This document shows, piece after piece, positions 1-6,960 of a stretch of 14,672 nt of DNA. Positions within the stretch are counted from its first letter, which is position 1. Every line of letters begins with the position of its first letter. The DNA comes from Bacillota bacterium (lineage in GTDB: Bacteria > Bacillota > Clostridia > Lachnospirales > Lachnospiraceae): positions 1 through 14,672 of the forward strand of contig JAEWEO010000070.1 in the NCBI GenBank assembly GCA_023389295.1, read 5' to 3'. A program made the translations under genes and the position numbers. The notes below the pieces were generated by a model. That model did no database searches, was not told the DNA's origin, and saw only the letters and a program-made list of their open reading frames with translations.

Positions 1-722
1 GTAGAGAGCAGATCATACTGGCTGCACCGTTCGTATACATAAATATTCTTTTGGGTCTTTTTAGGCTTTTCTATACTACTATTTTGCATGATATACGGAA
101 TACTGTTATCGCCATGTTTGATTTCGATGTAGCTTTGTAGCTCCTGGTATTCTACAATCTCTTGATTTGCTAAGGGATGTTTCTCAGACATTAGAGCAAG
201 ATATTCAAATTCCCAGATCGGTTCAAAACGTAGTTGCTTCTCTTTAAGATAATTGATAAAGTAATTCTCGTATTCTGTCTGATAGCGGATTATACCCAAA
301 TTAAAGGGTCCATCAATGATATTATTGATGACCTGAATGGAATTGGTCTCTTGAACCTTTACATTAATTCCTTTGCTGTCATCTAGTTCAAAGAGAAAGG
401 AAGTGATTGCATCACCAATGTAGCTTCCTCTTGGTATGGAAATATTAAAATTCTGTGTATCCGTATCGGAAGAATCCGATAATTCCTCCATCTTTTCTAT
501 CTGATGTAGCACATTTCTAGCATAGGATAAAAACTTTATTCCTTTTTGTGTCGGGGTTACCCCTTTGGAATTTCGTTCAAAAATACTGTACCCAAGAGAA
601 TCCTCCAGTTCTTTGATTGCCTTACTTAAGCTTGGTTGCCCCATATATAAATTCTCTGCTGCCTGTGAGATAGAGCTAGTTCGTTCTACTTCAATGGCAT
701 ACTTTAAATGCTGCGTATTCAT
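1..722 (-). CDS. LysR-family transcriptional regulator, 3' end cut by window edge
   Basis: Open frame of about 240 codons from an ATG at 722 to the left edge without a stop, so the C-terminus is missing. The protein begins MNTQHLKYAIEVERTSSISQ; residues 1-60 form a LysR winged HTH, with the recognition segment A-A-E-N-L-Y-M-G-Q-P-S-L-S-K-A-I-K-E-L-E, then a linker helix and the start of the effector-binding domain from about residue 88. LysR proteins bind DNA as tetramers and sense small ligands. The start has a GGAG five bases upstream. It lies 75 bases downstream of rex on the same strand, so read-through from rex is possible, although a dyad sits in the gap. The target and ligand cannot be read from the window, because the genes beyond the left edge are not seen. 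Confidence 0.9.
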   Translation of the reverse strand, partial: MNTQHLKYAIEVERTSSISQAAENLYMGQPSLSKAIKELEDSLGYSIFERNSKGVTPTQKGIKFLSYARNVLHQIEKMEELSDSSDTDTQNFNISIPRGSYIGDAITSFLFELDDSKGINVKVQETNSIQVINNIIDGPFNLGIIRYQTEYENYFINYLKEKQLRFEPIWEFEYLALMSEKHPLANQEIVEYQELQSYIEIKHGDNSIPYIMQNSSIEKPKKTQKNIYVYERCSQYDLLS

Positions 723-755
723 ATTCACTCCATTTTTCTTATTCTCTATATGCTA

Positions 756-778
756 CCGGTAAATATTCAATCTACCGG
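756..778. promoter_or_regulatory. Dyad CCGGTA-N11-TACCGG upstream of lysR
   Basis: A perfect 6-bp inverted repeat with an 11-base AT-rich spacer lies 34-56 bases before the lysR start, in the short rex-lysR gap. Interrupted dyads of this size close to a lysR start are typical of LysR autoregulatory sites, but the exact T-N11-A rule is not met (here it is A-N11-T). It could also be a weak RNA hairpin. No clear promoter is visible in the gap. Confidence 0.45.
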
Positions 779-797
779 CTGAATGGTTGCATCTGTC

Positions 798-1445
798 CTA
801 ATTCCTTAAGGTATGTTTTACGTGATTGGATAAAACCGCCAGAGATGAGGCAAGATTCTCATTCTGTACCAAAATATGATTTGGAACCGAAAGATGCACG
901 GGTGCAAAATTCCAAATAGCCAGCACACCACCGGCAACTAACTGATCACAGACTATTTGTGCCTGCTTCGCGGGAGCTGTAATGATGCCCATATGTATTT
1001 TCATACGACGGCATAAATTACTGATTTTATCCGAGGGTAACACCTTGATTCCATTTATCTCTTCCACGTCATTATGTTTGTCTATATCAAAAGCTGCAAT
1101 AATTTTAAGTCCATAATCTTGAAAACCTTCTTGTGCTATGATTGCCTGGGCTAGAGGACCTACTCCTACAATAACAGCCTCATCTGCGTTATTATATCCG
1201 ATTAGCTCTTCCATATTACTTAAGAGTTCCGATACCAAAAAACCCGTCTTTGGCTTTCCTTTCGTAGTATAAACAGCTGCAAAATCCTTACGTACCTGTA
1301 CTTCATTGAGATTTAACAGTTCGGCAATCTTGGGCGCTGATACTGTCTCAATTTTCTGCTCCTGCAATATTCTTAATTGTTGTATATAGTAGGGCATTCT
1401 ATGCAATGCCTGTGTAGTAACTGCTTGTTTCTGACTCTCCAACAT
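798..1445 (-). CDS. rex: Rex-family redox-sensing transcriptional repressor (divergent)
   Basis: A 215-residue protein, the usual Rex length. Residues 12-75 are the winged HTH with recognition helix V-Q-V-R-K-D (49-54); residues 88-190 form the Rossmann NAD(H)-binding domain with G94-V-G96-P-L-A99-Q-A and the ribose-binding acidic position D120 (A-A-F-D-I-D); N-F-A-P-V (179-183) and the final swapped helix are also Rex-like. Rex is a homodimer that leaves its operators when NADH rises, opening NADH-consuming fermentation genes. Two things are odd: the third glycine of the usual GxGxxG loop is alanine, and the wing after QVRKD reads F-A-A-V-Y-T-T-K-G-K-P-K rather than the common L-S-x-F-G-x-x-G-x-R-G. 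This may be a second, non-canonical Rex paralogue. GAGGTG precedes the ATG. It has its own promoter and lies behind the etfA terminator. Confidence 0.88.
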   Translation of the reverse strand: MLESQKQAVTTQALHRMPYYIQQLRILQEQKIETVSAPKIAELLNLNEVQVRKDFAAVYTTKGKPKTGFLVSELLSNMEELIGYNNADEAVIVGVGPLAQAIIAQEGFQDYGLKIIAAFDIDKHNDVEEINGIKVLPSDKISNLCRRMKIHMGIITAPAKQAQIVCDQLVAGGVLAIWNFAPVHLSVPNHILVQNENLASSLAVLSNHVKHTLRN

Positions 1446-1461
1446 ATAACACCTCAGCTTT

Positions 1462-1495
1462 ATCAGTAATATTATATCGATATTATATTACTGAT
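1462..1495. promoter_or_regulatory. 34-bp near-perfect palindrome over the rex promoter, likely operator
   Basis: The halves (plus-strand left half ATCAGTAATATTATATC) match as reverse complements at 16 of 17 positions, centred on TCGA. It spans about -20 to +14 of the predicted rex transcript, covering the -10 box and the start site, so a bound protein would block polymerase. The site is not a canonical Rex box (TTGTTAA-N4-TTAACAA). It could bind this divergent Rex, the adjacent LysR protein or another repressor. It could also fold as an AU-rich hairpin, though without a U-tract. Confidence 0.6.
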
Positions 1496-1510
1496 ATTAG
1501 AATTCGTCAA
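1482..1510 (-). promoter_or_regulatory. Sigma-A type promoter of rex
   Basis: On the minus strand TTGACG (1510-1505), a 17-base spacer and a perfect TATAAT (1487-1482). The expected start is near 1475, giving a leader of about 30 nt before the rex ATG. Confidence 0.75.
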
Positions 1511-1552
1511 ATAAAAAACAACACTCTACAATAGCATATGTCTTATGTTAAT

Positions 1553-1595
1553 GAAAAAAAGCCTGGGATGCCTTCAATGAAGGCGTTCCAAGCTT
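1553..1595 (-). terminator. Rho-independent terminator after etfA
   Basis: Hairpin arms 1559-1575 (AAGCCTGGGATGCCTTC) and 1579-1595 (GAAGGCGTTCCAAGCTT) with a 3-base loop pair over 17 positions with three imperfect pairs. In the minus direction the stem is followed by seven T. It lies about 80 bases past the etfA stop and separates the butyrate operon from rex. Confidence 0.88.
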
Positions 1596-1675
1596 TATAT
1601 TTATTAAGTGGCAGGATCTCGCCCTTTTTTCATTACCTATCTTCGTTAAAGCAGAGCCAATCTTTGCGCCAAATA

Positions 1676-2686
1676 CTATTTTGCCGCTCTAGCTGCCTTG
1701 ATTTGCTCCGTTAAGAGAGGAACAATTTTATGTAGGTCACCAACGATACCATAGTCAGCAATATCAAAGATAGGAGCAGTTGCATCCTTATTAATTGCGA
1801 TAATATAGTCGGATTCTTGCATACCGGCTAAATGCTGAATTGCGCCGGAGATTCCGATTGCAAAATAAACGTCCGGACGTACGGTTTTGCCGGTCTGTCC
1901 AACTTGAATATCCTTTTCTACCCATTCTGCATCCACACCAGCTCTGGAGGAGCTTACAGTTCCACCAATTGCCTCTGCAAGATCTTCTAATAACTTAAAG
2001 TTTTCCTTAGAACCAACACCACGACCGCCGGAGATTAATATCTTTGCATCCATAATATCAACTTTATTGGTAATTTTCTTAATTACCTCTATCACTTCAA
2101 CATTCTTATTGTTATCCGTAAAATCTGGATTTATTTCTACTATCTTAGCCTGTACGTTCTCGATCTTCTTTATTTTCTTCATAACACCGGGACGAACCGT
2201 CGCCATCTGAGGACGATGTTCCGGGCATAGGATCGTTGCCATTAGATTACCCCCGAAGGCAGGACGTGTCATTCTAAGATTTTTTGTCTGCTCATCTACT
2301 TCTAACTTCGTACAGTCCGCAGTTAGACCGGTTTTTACTCTGGCAGACACACGAGGTGCCAGATCTCTACCGATGGAGGAAGCTCCATATAATACAACAG
2401 CCGGTTTAAGCTCCTTTATGACACAATCCATAGCATTGGTGTATGGCTCTGTGGTATATTCCTCTAATGCAGGATGATCCACTACCACAACTTTATCCGC
2501 ACCAAAGGCAGCCAACTCATCTGCCAGACCTTTTATGTTATTACCCAGTAGTACTGCTGTTACTTCTGTCTCTAAATCAGCTGCAAGCTCTTTTGCCTTG
2601 CCAATCAACTCAAAAGATACACCTGAAATCTTGCCCTCCACCTGTTCTGCGAAGACAAATACACCTTTATAATTATCAAAACTCAT
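1676..2686 (-). CDS. etfA: Electron transfer flavoprotein alpha subunit
   Basis: About 336 residues. The N-terminal domain (from N-Y-K-G-V-F-V-F-A-E-Q) packs on EtfB; the C-terminal FAD domain shows S-G-G-R-G-V-G (219-225), S-S-S-R-A-G (245-250), V-G-Q-T-G-K-T-V-R-P (262-271) and the G-I-S-G-A-I-Q-H segment. The Etf heterodimer carries electrons to butyryl-CoA dehydrogenase and, in butyrate-forming Clostridia, bifurcates NADH electrons between crotonyl-CoA and ferredoxin. Start choice: an ATG at 2698 is in frame, but AAGAAAGG ends only one base before it, so the ATG at 2686 (MSFDNYKGV, 13 bases from the site and agreeing with family N-termini) is preferred; the spacing is long and the choice is not certain. 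It is the last gene of the operon, 76 bases after etfB. Confidence 0.95.
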   Translation of the reverse strand: MSFDNYKGVFVFAEQVEGKISGVSFELIGKAKELAADLETEVTAVLLGNNIKGLADELAAFGADKVVVVDHPALEEYTTEPYTNAMDCVIKELKPAVVLYGASSIGRDLAPRVSARVKTGLTADCTKLEVDEQTKNLRMTRPAFGGNLMATILCPEHRPQMATVRPGVMKKIKKIENVQAKIVEINPDFTDNNKNVEVIEVIKKITNKVDIMDAKILISGGRGVGSKENFKLLEDLAEAIGGTVSSSRAGVDAEWVEKDIQVGQTGKTVRPDVYFAIGISGAIQHLAGMQESDYIIAINKDATAPIFDIADYGIVGDLHKIVPLLTEQIKAARAAK

Positions 2687-2762
2687 ATTAATAACCATGC
2701 CTTTCTTAAAACGTGAGAATAATATTGATTTTTCACACTATTCACCGCTTCCCTTATGATAA

Positions 2763-3548
2763 TTAGAATACAAACTTCTCTTTTAGTTTTTCTACAATTG
2801 CCTCCGCTGCCTCTTGTGAATCTAACTCTGTTTCCTTGACACCAGCCGGTTTTACACTTATGGGCCAGGACTGGGCTACTTTCGTAGGCGATCCTTTTAA
2901 ACCGATGACACTATCTTCAATCTCCAAATCCGTACGTCTAAGAACAGTAACTTCCTTTTCACGAAATGCTTCAAATATCTTACCAGGTGTCATATAACGA
3001 GGCTTATTCATCTCTCCGAGAGCTGTTACAAGACAAGGCATCATAGCCTTAACCTTATGATAACGATCTTCAAATTGACGCTTTACTATTACTGAATTAC
3101 CATCCACTTGAATATCCTCTGCATAGGATACATTGGGAATTCCAAGATGTTCTGCAATTTGCGGACCAACCTGAGCCGTATCACCGTCAATAGCCTGACG
3201 TCCAGTAATAATTAAGTCATATTCTAAATTTTTAATGGCAGCTGCCAGAGTTGATGAGGTTGCAAGTGTATCTGCACCACCAAATGCACGATCAGAGATT
3301 AGAAATGCCTGATCTGCGCCCATTGCCATTGCTTCACGAAGCATGGTATCAGCCTGAGACGGTCCCATGGATATTACGGTAACTTCGGCACCGATCTGAT
3401 CTTTAATGGAAAGTGCTGCCTCTAAACCGGCTTTATCATCCGGATTCATAATACTTGGGACTCCTTCACGAATCAGAGTTCCGGTTGTCGGATTAATTTT
3501 AACTTCGTTTGTATCAGGAACCTGCTTAACGCATACTATAATTTTCAC
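2763..3548 (-). CDS. etfB: Electron transfer flavoprotein beta subunit
   Basis: A 261-residue protein of normal family length beginning with GTG (MKIIVCVKQVPDTNEVKINP). The nucleotide-binding domain shows the C-V-K-Q-V-P-D start typical of EtfB, A-M-G-A-D-Q-A (75-81) and G-R-Q-A-I-D-G-D-T-A-Q-V-G-P (116-129), the segment that holds the second FAD in bifurcating Etf instead of AMP. With EtfA it forms the electron partner of Bcd; NADH is the expected donor in this pathway. GGAG lies nine bases before the GTG. The gene starts 17 bases after the bcd stop, so the two are surely co-transcribed and probably translationally linked. The bifurcating role is inferred from family and context. Confidence 0.95.
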   Translation of the reverse strand: MKIIVCVKQVPDTNEVKINPTTGTLIREGVPSIMNPDDKAGLEAALSIKDQIGAEVTVISMGPSQADTMLREAMAMGADQAFLISDRAFGGADTLATSSTLAAAIKNLEYDLIITGRQAIDGDTAQVGPQIAEHLGIPNVSYAEDIQVDGNSVIVKRQFEDRYHKVKAMMPCLVTALGEMNKPRYMTPGKIFEAFREKEVTVLRRTDLEIEDSVIGLKGSPTKVAQSWPISVKPAGVKETELDSQEAAEAIVEKLKEKFVF

Positions 3549-3565
3549 TTTCGTCCACTCCTCTT

Positions 3566-4702
3566 CTATAATAAACTTGCGGAGATAACCATACGTTGAA
3601 CTTCTGAGGTTCCTTCATAAATCTCCGTTATCTTAGCATCACGCATCATTCGTTCCACTTCATATTCTCTGGTATATCCATAGCCCCCGTGAAGTTGAAC
3701 TGCTTTGGTGGTAATCTCCATAGCCGCTTCTGACGCATATAACTTAGCCATAGCTGCCTCTACAGAGAATTTTTTCTGTGTATCCTTAGCTAACGCAGCA
3801 CGATATACGAGACATTTTGCCGCCTCTACCTTTGTTGCCATATCAGCTATCTCAAACTGGGTATTCTGGAAAGCCGAAATTGGCTTACCAAATTGCTTTC
3901 TTTCTTTTACATAAGTAATCGTTGCTTCTAATGCTCCTTCTGCAATACCAAGAGCCTGAGCTGCAATACCGATACGTCCGCCATCCAGGGTCTGCATCGC
4001 TATTCCAAAGCCTTTCCCTTCTTCTCCAAGGAGATTTTCCTTCGGTACCATACAATCGTTAAAGATTAATTCATAGGTAGCAGAGCCTCGAATACCCATT
4101 TTCTTTTCCTTCGTACCAAAGGTAAAGCCCGGATATCCCTTCTCTACGATAAATGCAGAGATTCCCCTAGTTCCTTTTGATTTATCCGTCATGGCAAAGA
4201 TAATATAGATATCTGCTTCCTTACCATTGGTAATAAATATTTTACTTCCGTTTAATATGTAATGATCTCCTACAAGTACTGCCTTGGTCTGCTGTCCAGA
4301 AGCATCTGTTCCGGCACCCGGCTCGGTTAAACCAAAGGCACCCAATTTTTCACCCTTCGCTAGTGGAATTAAATATTTTTCCTTCTGCTCCTTGGTTCCA
4401 AATTTATAAATTGGGTCTGCACACAGGGAAGTATGTGCAGATACAATAACACCAGTGGTAGCACATACCTTAGATAGTTCCTCCACACACATGGCATAGG
4501 TTAAGGTATCACAGCCCTGTCCTCCAAATTCCTTTGGAATAGCGATGCCCATAAAGCCCTGCTTCTTCATCTTCTCTACTGTTTCTTTTGGGAAATTCTC
4601 TGTCTCATCCACCTCTATGGCAAGGGGCTTTACTTCGTTGCGCGCAAAGTCTCTAAATAGGTTTCTGGCCATTTCATGCTCTTTACTTAATGTAAAATCC
4701 AT
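3566..4702 (-). CDS. bcd: Short-chain acyl-CoA (butyryl-CoA) dehydrogenase
   Basis: A 378-residue acyl-CoA dehydrogenase of full length. It has the N-terminal helical domain, the central strand domain with F-G-L-T-E-P-G-A-G-T-D-A-S (FAD/substrate signature), and the C-terminal helical domain ending Y-E-G-T-S-E-V-Q-R, where E363 is the expected catalytic base. R-K-Q-F-G-K-P-I and Q-L-H-G-G-Y-G-Y-T-R-E-Y are further family signatures. In this setting it reduces crotonyl-CoA to butyryl-CoA in complex with EtfAB, in the cytoplasm. GGAGG lies just upstream of the ATG. It sits between hbd (38-base gap) and etfB. The butyryl-CoA specificity comes from the operon, not from residues alone. Confidence 0.95.
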   Translation of the reverse strand: MDFTLSKEHEMARNLFRDFARNEVKPLAIEVDETENFPKETVEKMKKQGFMGIAIPKEFGGQGCDTLTYAMCVEELSKVCATTGVIVSAHTSLCADPIYKFGTKEQKEKYLIPLAKGEKLGAFGLTEPGAGTDASGQQTKAVLVGDHYILNGSKIFITNGKEADIYIIFAMTDKSKGTRGISAFIVEKGYPGFTFGTKEKKMGIRGSATYELIFNDCMVPKENLLGEEGKGFGIAMQTLDGGRIGIAAQALGIAEGALEATITYVKERKQFGKPISAFQNTQFEIADMATKVEAAKCLVYRAALAKDTQKKFSVEAAMAKLYASEAAMEITTKAVQLHGGYGYTREYEVERMMRDAKITEIYEGTSEVQRMVISASLL

Positions 4703-4740
4703 TGTTCTTCCTCCATTATATTAATTAAACTGTCTTATGA

Positions 4741-5580
4741 TCAGTTGTTATACTCATAAAAACCTTTACCGGATTTCATACCCAATTGACCACCACGAAC
4801 CATTTTTCTAAGTAATGGATGAGGACGGTATTTCGGATCTCCTGTCTCCTTCGTTAGTACTTCCATAATCGCTAGTACAACATCAAGACCAACTAGATCA
4901 CCGAGTGCCAAGGGGCCCATAGGGTGATTTGCTCCAAGCTTCATAGCATTATCGATACCCTCTACTGAAGCAACTCCCTCTGCATAGATGCCAATTGCTT
5001 CATTAATCATAGGAATTAGAATGCGGTTTACAACAAATCCTGCTGCTTCCTCTACTTGAACCGGAGTTTTACCAATCTCTTCCGAAATAGCTTTGATCTT
5101 ATCAACTAACTCAGATGGTGTATTTAATCCTGCTATGACTTCCACCAGCTTCATGATGGGTGCCGGATTAAAGAAATGCATACCCACTACCGGTCGATCT
5201 AAACCTGAACCAATCTCTGTTATGGAAAGTGAGGAGGTATTGGTTGCAAAAATACAATCCGCTTTGCAAATGGTTTGTAACTCTTTAAAGGTTTGTTTTT
5301 TAATTTCCATATTCTCAATCGCAGCTTCAATAACTAAATCACAGTCAGTACAGATTTCTTTCACTCCTGTTGTAATCTTTGACAAGATTTCGTCTGCATC
5401 TGCTTGTTCCATCTTGCCCTTTGCAATTCGTTTTTCAAAGCCCTTAGCAATTTTCTTTTTACCATTCTTAGCAAATTCTTCATTAATATCACATAAAAAC
5501 ACTTCATATCCTGGTGTACTAGCAAATGCCTGTGCTATTCCGCTACCCATGGTTCCTGCTCCAATGATTCCAACCTTCAT
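4741..5580 (-). CDS. hbd: 3-hydroxybutyryl-CoA dehydrogenase
   Basis: A 279-residue member of the 3-hydroxyacyl-CoA dehydrogenase family, the size of clostridial Hbd. The N-terminal Rossmann fold has G-A-G-T-M-G-S-G (7-14) and D31 at the end of strand two, which favours NAD(H) over NADP(H). Catalytic features are T-S-S-L-S (115-119), H135 in M-H-F-F-N-P-A-P, E147 and N185 in G-F-V-V-N-R; the C-terminal helical domain carries N-H-P-M-G-P-L-A-L. It reduces acetoacetyl-CoA to 3-hydroxybutyryl-CoA, the first reductive step of the pathway. AAAGGAG precedes the ATG. It is the second operon gene; the 91-base gap after crt is AT-rich without a convincing promoter. Confidence 0.96.
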   Translation of the reverse strand: MKVGIIGAGTMGSGIAQAFASTPGYEVFLCDINEEFAKNGKKKIAKGFEKRIAKGKMEQADADEILSKITTGVKEICTDCDLVIEAAIENMEIKKQTFKELQTICKADCIFATNTSSLSITEIGSGLDRPVVGMHFFNPAPIMKLVEVIAGLNTPSELVDKIKAISEEIGKTPVQVEEAAGFVVNRILIPMINEAIGIYAEGVASVEGIDNAMKLGANHPMGPLALGDLVGLDVVLAIMEVLTKETGDPKYRPHPLLRKMVRGGQLGMKSGKGFYEYNN

Positions 5581-5671
5581 CTTTATTCTCCTTTAATAAT
5601 TATAGTTTTATAGATAATTGCGACACTATATATGTATCTATTGTGTGTTACCTAAAATTTAAGAGCTTCGC

Positions 5672-6448
5672 TTATCTATTTTGGAACGCTTCTACTTTTC
5701 TTTTTTCTAAGAAGGCCGTCATGCCTTCTTTTTGATCTTCCGTCTCAAAGCAATCACCAAAGAGTTTCTCCTCAGTAATGATCGCCTGCTCCATATTCAT
5801 ATGTATTCCTTCATTGATGGCTTTCTTACAATTACGAACTGCAATGGGTGCATTCTTTGCAATAGTTAGTGCCAATTTCATTGCGGCTGGCATCAATTCC
5901 TCCAAGGGTAAGATTTGATTGACTAATCCGATTCGATAAGCTTCTTCTGCCTTAATATTTCTTCCGCCATAAATCATTTCTTTTGCTTTGCCGATGCCTA
6001 CAATACGTGCTAAACGCTGTGTTCCTCCAAAACCAGGAGTAATTCCAAGTCCAACCTCCGGTTGACCAAATACTGCGTTCTCAGAACATAATCTTATATC
6101 ACAGCTCATGCATAACTCACAGCCCCCTCCTAAAGCAAAGCCATTTACTGCTGCAATAACAGGTAGAGGAAATGTCTCTATTTTACGAAAGATATGATTG
6201 CCCTTCCTACCAAAGGCTTCTCCTTCCTCCTTCGTCAATTGACTCATCTCTCCAATATCAGCTCCGGCGACAAAAGCTTTTTCACCGGCACCGGTGATAA
6301 TCAGTACTCTTACCTCCTCCTGATTAACAGCATTTAAGGTTGTATCCAATTCCTTAAGCACGGAACTGTTTAAAGCATTGAGTGCTTTGGGTCGGTTTAT
6401 TGTAATTATTCCAACCTGATCTACTACTTCATAGCTAATAAAATCCAT
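5672..6448 (-). CDS. crt: Crotonase / short-chain enoyl-CoA hydratase
   Basis: A 258-residue enoyl-CoA hydratase/isomerase protein of clostridial crotonase length. Oxyanion-hole segments A-F-V-A-G-A-D-I (58-65) and G-G-G-C-E (107-111), with the two catalytic glutamates E111 and E131 (G-Q-P-E-V-G-L-G), predict a true hydratase. It dehydrates 3-hydroxybutyryl-CoA to crotonyl-CoA between Hbd and Bcd. It is the first gene of the crt-hbd-bcd-etfB-etfA operon; no thiolase precedes it. GGGAG lies nine bases before the ATG. Transcription is expected from a promoter nearly 290 bases upstream that carries a Rex operator; weaker promoter-like sequences lie nearer. Confidence 0.95.
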   Translation of the reverse strand: MDFISYEVVDQVGIITINRPKALNALNSSVLKELDTTLNAVNQEEVRVLIITGAGEKAFVAGADIGEMSQLTKEEGEAFGRKGNHIFRKIETFPLPVIAAVNGFALGGGCELCMSCDIRLCSENAVFGQPEVGLGITPGFGGTQRLARIVGIGKAKEMIYGGRNIKAEEAYRIGLVNQILPLEELMPAAMKLALTIAKNAPIAVRNCKKAINEGIHMNMEQAIITEEKLFGDCFETEDQKEGMTAFLEKRKVEAFQNR

Positions 6449-6495
6449 ATCTCATTCTCCCTTCGTAATAAAAACTCGCAAAACTATAATGATTG

Positions 6496-6567
6496 AGATT
6501 AGGTGTCAAAAGCCACTTGGCGAATTGACGTAAGATATTTATAAATGGAGCTTTTGATACCTAATCT
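6496..6567. repeat. 18-bp inverted repeat in the crt leader
   Basis: Arms 6496-6513 (AGATTAGGTGTCAAAAGC) and 6550-6567 (GCTTTTGATACCTAATCT) match at 17 of 18 positions around a 36-base centre. The single mismatch is G-T read on the plus strand (a wobble pair in RNA) but A-C on the minus strand, which is the mRNA sense. No T-tract follows in the mRNA direction, so it does not look like a terminator. The arm nearer crt contains a TTGACA. It could be a leader hairpin, a spaced operator or the remnant of a small mobile element. Confidence 0.6.
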
Positions 6568-6713
6568 TATAAAATGTACAATTATAAAAAATCTATTTCG
6601 TTTCGCAATTACTAATAATTTTTGAAAATTCTATTTCGTTTATTGTAAAGTCAACGAAAGTTTTCGTGAAAATAATGCTGTCATAACCAAACAATTAACT
6701 CCTTATAACCACT

Positions 6714-6731
6714 TTGTTAAATTTTTAACTT
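6714..6731. promoter_or_regulatory. Rex operator upstream of crt
   Basis: TTGTTAA-ATTT-TTAACTT matches the Firmicute Rex consensus TTGTTAA-N4-TTAACAA at 12 of 14 defined positions, with only the last two bases of one half differing. It lies about +7 to +24 of the predicted crt transcript, where a bound repressor would stop initiation. The controlled enzymes use NADH and a rex gene follows the operon, which agrees with redox control. Confidence 0.8.
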
Positions 6732-6743
6732 TCTTGTGGGTTT

Positions 6744-6772
6744 ATGATATCATATTGATATTTTTTTATCAA
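6744..6772 (-). promoter_or_regulatory. Main predicted promoter of the crt-etfA operon
   Basis: On the minus strand TTGATA (6772-6767), a 17-base spacer and TATCAT (6749-6744), each one base from consensus. The expected start is near 6737, just before the Rex operator. Confidence 0.7.
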
Positions 6773-6861
6773 GGAAGATTTGTTTCGATATTTAGTAACT
6801 TTTTTATCCTTTTAAATCTCCTTCTTCCCCAGCATGACAAAAATTCATCCTTATTTTATGC

Positions 6862-6908
6862 AAAAAAGCTGTTACACCAAAAACTTGTCTTGGTATAGCA
6901 GCTTTTTT
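6862..6908 (-). terminator. Terminator of the protease gene
   Basis: Arms AAAAAAGCTGTTACACCAA (6862-6880) and TTGGTATAGCAGCTTTTTT (6890-6908) pair at 17 of 19 positions around a 9-base loop, with a T-tract on both strands. It ends the protease transcript 53 bases after its stop and may work in both directions. It insulates the butyrate promoter. Confidence 0.9.
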
Positions 6909-6960
6909 CTAGCTATCTATTATTTTTTTGATTTCTACAAATTATTGTCTTACCTCATAC

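Larger units (their letters stand above)
6449..6737 (-). other. Long leader of the butyrate operon, no gene
   Basis: About 290 bases separate the predicted start of transcription from crt. No protein gene is seen. The stretch contains an 18-bp inverted repeat, a 12-base direct repeat TCTATTTCGTTT (6592-6603 and 6630-6641), a short CGAAA/TTTCG hairpin near 6655-6667 and two weaker promoter-like pairs: TTGCGA-N16-TATAAT (6608-6581) and TTGACA-N15-TATAGT (6509-6483). I do not recognise a known riboswitch. Confidence 0.5.

Noticed and set aside
565..762. 65-residue plus-strand open frame over the lysR start
   Set aside because: It overlaps the LysR HTH coding sequence on the opposite strand and resembles nothing.
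5093..5596. 167-residue plus-strand open frame opposite hbd
   Set aside because: It is a shadow of hbd with no motif or ribosome site; hbd is certain.
5581..5671. Internal promoter between crt and hbd
   Set aside because: A TATAAT-like hexamer is present, but no acceptable -35 lies at 16-18 bases.
6449..6960. A small protein gene or known riboswitch in the large gap
   Set aside because: No open frame with a ribosome site and no riboswitch core that I recognise; the stretch is explained by promoter, operator, leader and terminator.
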